In this document: in pieces, positions 34,940 to 38,070 of the stretch
How the letters are laid out: every line of letters begins with the position of its first letter
How positions within the stretch are numbered: position 1 is the stretch's first letter
From: Thermoplasmata archaeon
Lineage (GTDB): Archaea; Thermoplasmatota; Thermoplasmata; Lutacidiplasmatales; UBA184
Assembly (NCBI GenBank): GCA_030037395.1
Contig: JASHRJ010000115.1
Coordinates: 1 to 38,070, forward strand
Length of the DNA: 38,070 nt
Direction of reading: 5' to 3'
Notes under the pieces: generated by a model
Told to the model about the DNA's origin: nothing
What the model saw: the letters and a program-made list of their open reading frames with translations, nothing else
The model's database searches: none
Made by a program: the position numbers and the translations under genes

Positions 34940-35596
34940 ATGTCGGGCACGGGGGGACGCCCGTCCAAGCCGGTCGGTCCGACCGGGTACCGGCTGCGCA
35001 ATCCGCTGCCGCTCAGGTCGGAGGCGGACATTGCCAGGACGCGCGCGGGGATTCCCGAGGATGCGCTGCTGTCGGGGGCGGGGCCGGTCGATTTCGACTC
35101 GCTGGCGAAGGCGATCCGACGCTCGGTGGGCCACGACGGGATGCGCCCGGAGGATGCCCGCTCGATCGCCGCCCACGTGCTGAACTTCTTCGGCTTCAAC
35201 GAGCGGATCATCGACAACGTCCTGGAGCCGGACGACCGCGACACGTTCTACATGCTCGAGGACACCGGCATCCTCGAGACGGAGCGGGACGAGACGACCC
35301 TCTACGACGGCCGGGAGTGGCGGATCCACTACTGGATGTTCCGCAAGGACCGCATCTTCGCGCTCGCGAGCGAGGAGTCCGCTGCGATGGCGGCCGCGGG
35401 CGAGCAAGAGGTGGTTTACTCCCCCAACGCCCAGCGGTCGGGGGGGTTCCGGCTCCCGCATGGCGAGCACGGCACGGGCCTGGCCGCCCACGCGGTCTAC
35501 CACGAGCTGGGCGACGAGATCTGGCTCGAGCGCAAGCAGAGCCCGGCGCCGGCCGCCCCGGCTGCGCCCCGCGGCCGCCGCCCGAGCCGGCCGTAG
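34940..35596 (+). CDS. Uncharacterised archaeal protein, possibly the DUF6015-type family of Thermoplasmata (assignment tentative)
   Basis: ATG 34940; MRPEDARSIAAHVLNFFGFNERIIDNVLEPDDRDTFYMLEDTGILETERDETTLYDGREWRIHYWMFRKDRI; TATA-like tatatatacc ~25 nt upstream. Confidence 0.75.
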   Translation: MSGTGGRPSKPVGPTGYRLRNPLPLRSEADIARTRAGIPEDALLSGAGPVDFDSLAKAIRRSVGHDGMRPEDARSIAAHVLNFFGFNERIIDNVLEPDDRDTFYMLEDTGILETERDETTLYDGREWRIHYWMFRKDRIFALASEESAAMAAAGEQEVVYSPNAQRSGGFRLPHGEHGTGLAAHAVYHELGDEIWLERKQSPAPAAPAAPRGRRPSRP

Positions 35597-35641
35597 CGCC
35601 CAGGGCGAGCCGTTAACGGCGCGCCGCCTCCTCCCCGAGCG

Positions 35642-36271
35642 GTGCGCCGCTTCCTCCTGCTCTCCCACCGGGTCCCTCCGAGCGGCAGCTTCACGCTGAA
35701 CGACCTGGCCGGCGGCGCCGGACGGATGGACGAGATCGCTCGCGCGGTCTCGACCGCCTTCACGCTGTCGAACGACCTCCGCCGGGACACGGAGGTCGCC
35801 GTGTTGTTCGTGGCGGAGGCGCCCCCAGCGGCCCGTCGCATCGAGATGGCCGGTGCCCGGCTCCGCCACCTGAACCCGGACGAGCGTTCGACGGCCGCGC
35901 TGCTCAAGAACGCGCTCGTCGGCTCCGTCCGCTACCCGGCGGACTTCGAGTCGTCCCCCGGTCTGCGGGTGGGCCCGGTGGATCCGCTGCCGTACCTCGC
36001 GGAGTTCCTGCGCCGACCCGGGGCGATCTGGCTCTCGGAGGACGGCGGGCCCTTGGCGGCCTGGGCAGCGCCCGCCGGCGAGCTCGCCGCGGTCGTCTCG
36101 GACCCGTACGACCCGGGCTCCGAGGAACGAGCCGCCCTGCTCGCGAGCGGAGTGCCGAAGCTCTCGGTGGGGCCCCGGTCGCTGAGGACGAGCCAGGTGA
36201 TCGATGCGGTTCACCGCGAGCTGGACCTCCGCGAGGCGACCGGGGGGCCGGCCGCGCAGAACGCCGCCTAG
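35642..36271 (+). CDS. trmY: tRNA (pseudouridine-54 N1)-methyltransferase
   Basis: MRRFLLLSHRVPPSGSFTLNDLAGGAGRMDEIARAVSTAFTLSNDLRRDTEVAVLF...GARLRHLNPDERSTAALLKNAL...: TrmY/DUF358 pattern. Confidence 0.93.
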   Translation: MRRFLLLSHRVPPSGSFTLNDLAGGAGRMDEIARAVSTAFTLSNDLRRDTEVAVLFVAEAPPAARRIEMAGARLRHLNPDERSTAALLKNALVGSVRYPADFESSPGLRVGPVDPLPYLAEFLRRPGAIWLSEDGGPLAAWAAPAGELAAVVSDPYDPGSEERAALLASGVPKLSVGPRSLRTSQVIDAVHRELDLREATGGPAAQNAA

Positions 36272-37227
36272 CGGGCCGGCACGGCGGGAGGCCCCGCCGG
36301 GCGGAGCGCCTCCCGTACGGTCCGGGGGCGAAGGCCCCCCACGACGGCCGTGAGACGGACCACCTCGCGGACCTCCGGCCGTATCCGGGTGCCGAAGACG
36401 AGCCGCTCCGGCTCGTGCAACCGCTCCCGGACCTCCCGCAGGACCTCTTCGAGGGTCTGGAGGGTGAGGTTCGAGCCCCCGTCCAGGTGGACCAGCGCCG
36501 ACGGGTGCTCCGGGAGGCGGAAGTCGAGGAGCGAGTCGGCGAGGGCCTGGTGGACGAGCCGCGCCGGCTCGCTGACGTGCTGCTCGCCGATGACGAGCGT
36601 GGAGAGCCCGGCGTGCCGCAGATGCGTCTTCAGGCTCGCCAGGTCGACGTTCAATTGAGACGGGTGCCCGACCATGTCGACCAGGCTGGAGACCAGCCCG
36701 TGAAGGTAGGCGTTCCGGGCCCGGAAGACGCGATGGATCGGAAGCGACTCGAAGCGGCGCAGCTTCTCGTTCGCGAGCGCGAGCAGCATCCCGCCGAGCT
36801 CCTCGAGCTCGTCGACCGCGCCCTCGACGTTCTCCCGGGCGGCAGAGTTCGCGTCCAGCTCGAGGCGGAACGGCAGAAAGACGATGGGCACCGGGAGCGC
36901 GGAGGTCCCCCGGAGCTCCCGGGAGAGGAACGGCAACAGCGCGCTGCCGGTCCCGCCGCCGAGCCCCGCGAGCAGGAAGACCAGCTCGAACTCTCCCAGC
37001 CGCCGGACCAGCTCCTCCCGGCTCTCCTCCGCCGCCCGCAGCACCGCCGCGCGGTCCCCGCCGCTGCCCCGGCCGGCGAACTCCCGCTGTCCGAGCAGGA
37101 TCCGGTCGTCGACCCCGATGCGGCGCAACTGCATCGCGTCGGTGTTGACCGCGAGCGCCCGCGCGCCGGGGAGCCCGAGGGTGACGAGATCCTCGACGGC
37201 CTCGCTGCCGGCCCCGCCAAGCCCCAC
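36268..37227 (-). CDS. ftsZ-like: FtsZ/tubulin-superfamily GTPase-like protein, divergent; true start probably upstream of 37227
   Basis: VVGLGGAGSEAVEDLV, ALAVNTDAMQLRRI, GGDRAAVLRAAEESREEL, VFLLAGLGGGTGSALLPFLSREL, T7-like LNVDLASLKTHL. Confidence 0.85.
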   Translation of the reverse strand: MGLGGAGSEAVEDLVTLGLPGARALAVNTDAMQLRRIGVDDRILLGQREFAGRGSGGDRAAVLRAAEESREELVRRLGEFELVFLLAGLGGGTGSALLPFLSRELRGTSALPVPIVFLPFRLELDANSAARENVEGAVDELEELGGMLLALANEKLRRFESLPIHRVFRARNAYLHGLVSSLVDMVGHPSQLNVDLASLKTHLRHAGLSTLVIGEQHVSEPARLVHQALADSLLDFRLPEHPSALVHLDGGSNLTLQTLEEVLREVRERLHEPERLVFGTRIRPEVREVVRLTAVVGGLRPRTVREALRPAGPPAVPAR

Positions 37228-37303
37228 GACCGCGATCGACGGGGAGGCCGCTAAGGCGTCCAGGGCGTCCGCGTCGGCCCCCGGGCGGCTCCGGGCCCCG
37301 CGG

Positions 37304-37711
37304 TCAGGGAGGCGGAGCTCCCTCGGCGGCGACAGTGTCGCCCTCCCGGCGGTGAAGCCGCGACGGCGGACCGAGCTGGTCGATCCGGCTTCGGATGTAC
37401 TCGCGAACCGCCGATCGCACGGCGTCGTCCACGCTGACGGAGTTCCCCTCTCGGACGAACTCCTCGAGCCGGTTGTTGTCCCGACGCGACAGCTCGACCA
37501 CGACCTTGCGGATGTGGTTGGGCGGCAGGTGGAGCTCGATGTACTGTTCCAGGCCCTCGCGGATCGTATCGGAGATCGTCGCGGTCCCTTTCTCCTCTTG
37601 GATCCGCTTGAGCTTCTCTAGGAGCTCCTCGGGGATGCGAACGGTGACCCGCTCGGACGTGTCGACCATGGTCGTCAGACAATACGGCGTTCTTTGTCTG
37701 ACGATTGACAT
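37304..37711 (-). CDS. Ribbon-helix-helix transcription factor with two tandem RHH-like modules
   Basis: ERVTVRIPEELLEKLKRIQEEKGTATISDTIREGLEQYIEL and IRKVVVELSRRDNNRLEEFVREGNSVSVDDAVRSAVREYIRSRI; starts possible at ATG 37711 (preceded by ggaggtgat) or ATG 37669. Confidence 0.85.
   Translation of the reverse strand: MSIVRQRTPYCLTTMVDTSERVTVRIPEELLEKLKRIQEEKGTATISDTIREGLEQYIELHLPPNHIRKVVVELSRRDNNRLEEFVREGNSVSVDDAVRSAVREYIRSRIDQLGPPSRLHRREGDTVAAEGAPPP
37672..37704. promoter_or_regulatory. Perfect 11-bp inverted repeat TCGTCAGACAA-11 nt-TTGTCTGACGA, putative operator of the RHH gene
   Basis: Arms 37672-37682 and 37694-37704, downstream of minus-strand TATA-like ctatatacc (about 37723-37732). 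Confidence 0.75.
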
Positions 37712-37928
37712 ATCACCTCCCCGGTATATAGAATCGGCGTCCCCTAGGTTCTGTCGGCACCGCGGCGTCTCGACCCGAGGGCCCGGTACGGCCGATGGTC
37801 AGACCCTCGGGGCGGCGTGCCGCGGGTGCGCCGGTCGCTAGGGGTCTCCGAGGCTTCGCAGCATGGACAGCGCCGAGCGCTCAGGCTTCGTCGGCCGGCG
37901 CCGGCTCTCGGCTCGACCTCAAGGAGGC

Positions 37929-38070
37929 TCAGCAGGAGCGGAGGGTCGGAGCGACGGCCTCGACGTCGCGGAGCAGGTTGGGGCCCGCCGTGGCTCCCTC
38001 GAGCGACACCCGTTCGAAAAGGTAGGCCCGAGCGCCCAAGGTCCCGCAGGACTCTCGGTCGGACAACCCC
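37929..38070 (-). CDS. C-terminal fragment of an unidentified protein running off the right edge
   Basis: Minus-strand frame open from the window edge to TGA (37929-37931): GLSDRESCGTLGARAYLFERVSLEGATAGPNLLRDVEAVAPTLRSC*. Confidence 0.45.
   Translation of the reverse strand, partial: GLSDRESCGTLGARAYLFERVSLEGATAGPNLLRDVEAVAPTLRSC

Noticed and set aside
34936-35616. 226-aa ORF overlapping 34940-35596 in another frame
   Set aside because: Arg/Gly-rich shadow frame; the 34940 frame has balanced composition and plausible conserved blocks.
36466-36482. tRNA T-arm-like string aggttcgagccccc
   Set aside because: It lies inside the FtsZ-like coding region and no acceptor stem or anticodon arm could be built around it.
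37795-38025. 76-aa plus-strand ORF
   Set aside because: Low-complexity composition; the opposite strand offers a more protein-like partial frame (37929-38070).
1-38070. CRISPR arrays, transposases or integrated elements
   Set aside because: No regularly spaced direct repeats, IS-type ORFs, integrase or att-like flanks were seen; gene content is mostly housekeeping.

Overview
GC-rich, densely coding archaeal chromosomal window, most like a Thermoplasmatota-type euryarchaeon (inferred from gene content only: archaeal MAT, IPK, Orc1/Cdc6, Dph5, TrmY, a Tes-like radical SAM protein, FtsZ-like, and TATA-like boxes close to start codons). About 40 genes can be supported. They include AdoMet synthetase, Elp3, type-2 IPP isomerase, isopentenyl phosphate kinase, Orc1/Cdc6, an aldehyde dehydrogenase, SerRS and a Hef-type helicase without nuclease. 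A complete kdpFABC operon follows, with a KdpF micro-ORF absent from the ORF track and a downstream UspA-like gene in place of kdpDE. Further genes are Dph5, a receiver-domain protein, a UbiX/secreted/membrane/GMP-synthase-amidotransferase operon, SCP2-type thiolase, a protein fusing a degenerate HMG-CoA-synthase-like domain to DUF35, a PadR/ABC-2 exporter cassette, a PPP phosphatase, the Tes-like protein, a SWIM protein, a CPA2 antiporter, TrmY, and an RHH + FtsZ-like pair. The most interesting signals are: (i) a tandem-RHH regulator directly upstream of a divergent FtsZ-like protein whose T7 loop lacks the usual second catalytic acid and whose N-terminus has no conventional start codon; (ii) the HMGCS-like/DUF35 fusion without a nucleophilic Cys; (iii) a kdp operon with a sequon-rich KdpC and a USP partner; (iv) perfect inverted repeats in the promoters of the PadR and RHH genes. 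No tRNA, rRNA, CRISPR array or transposase was recognised.
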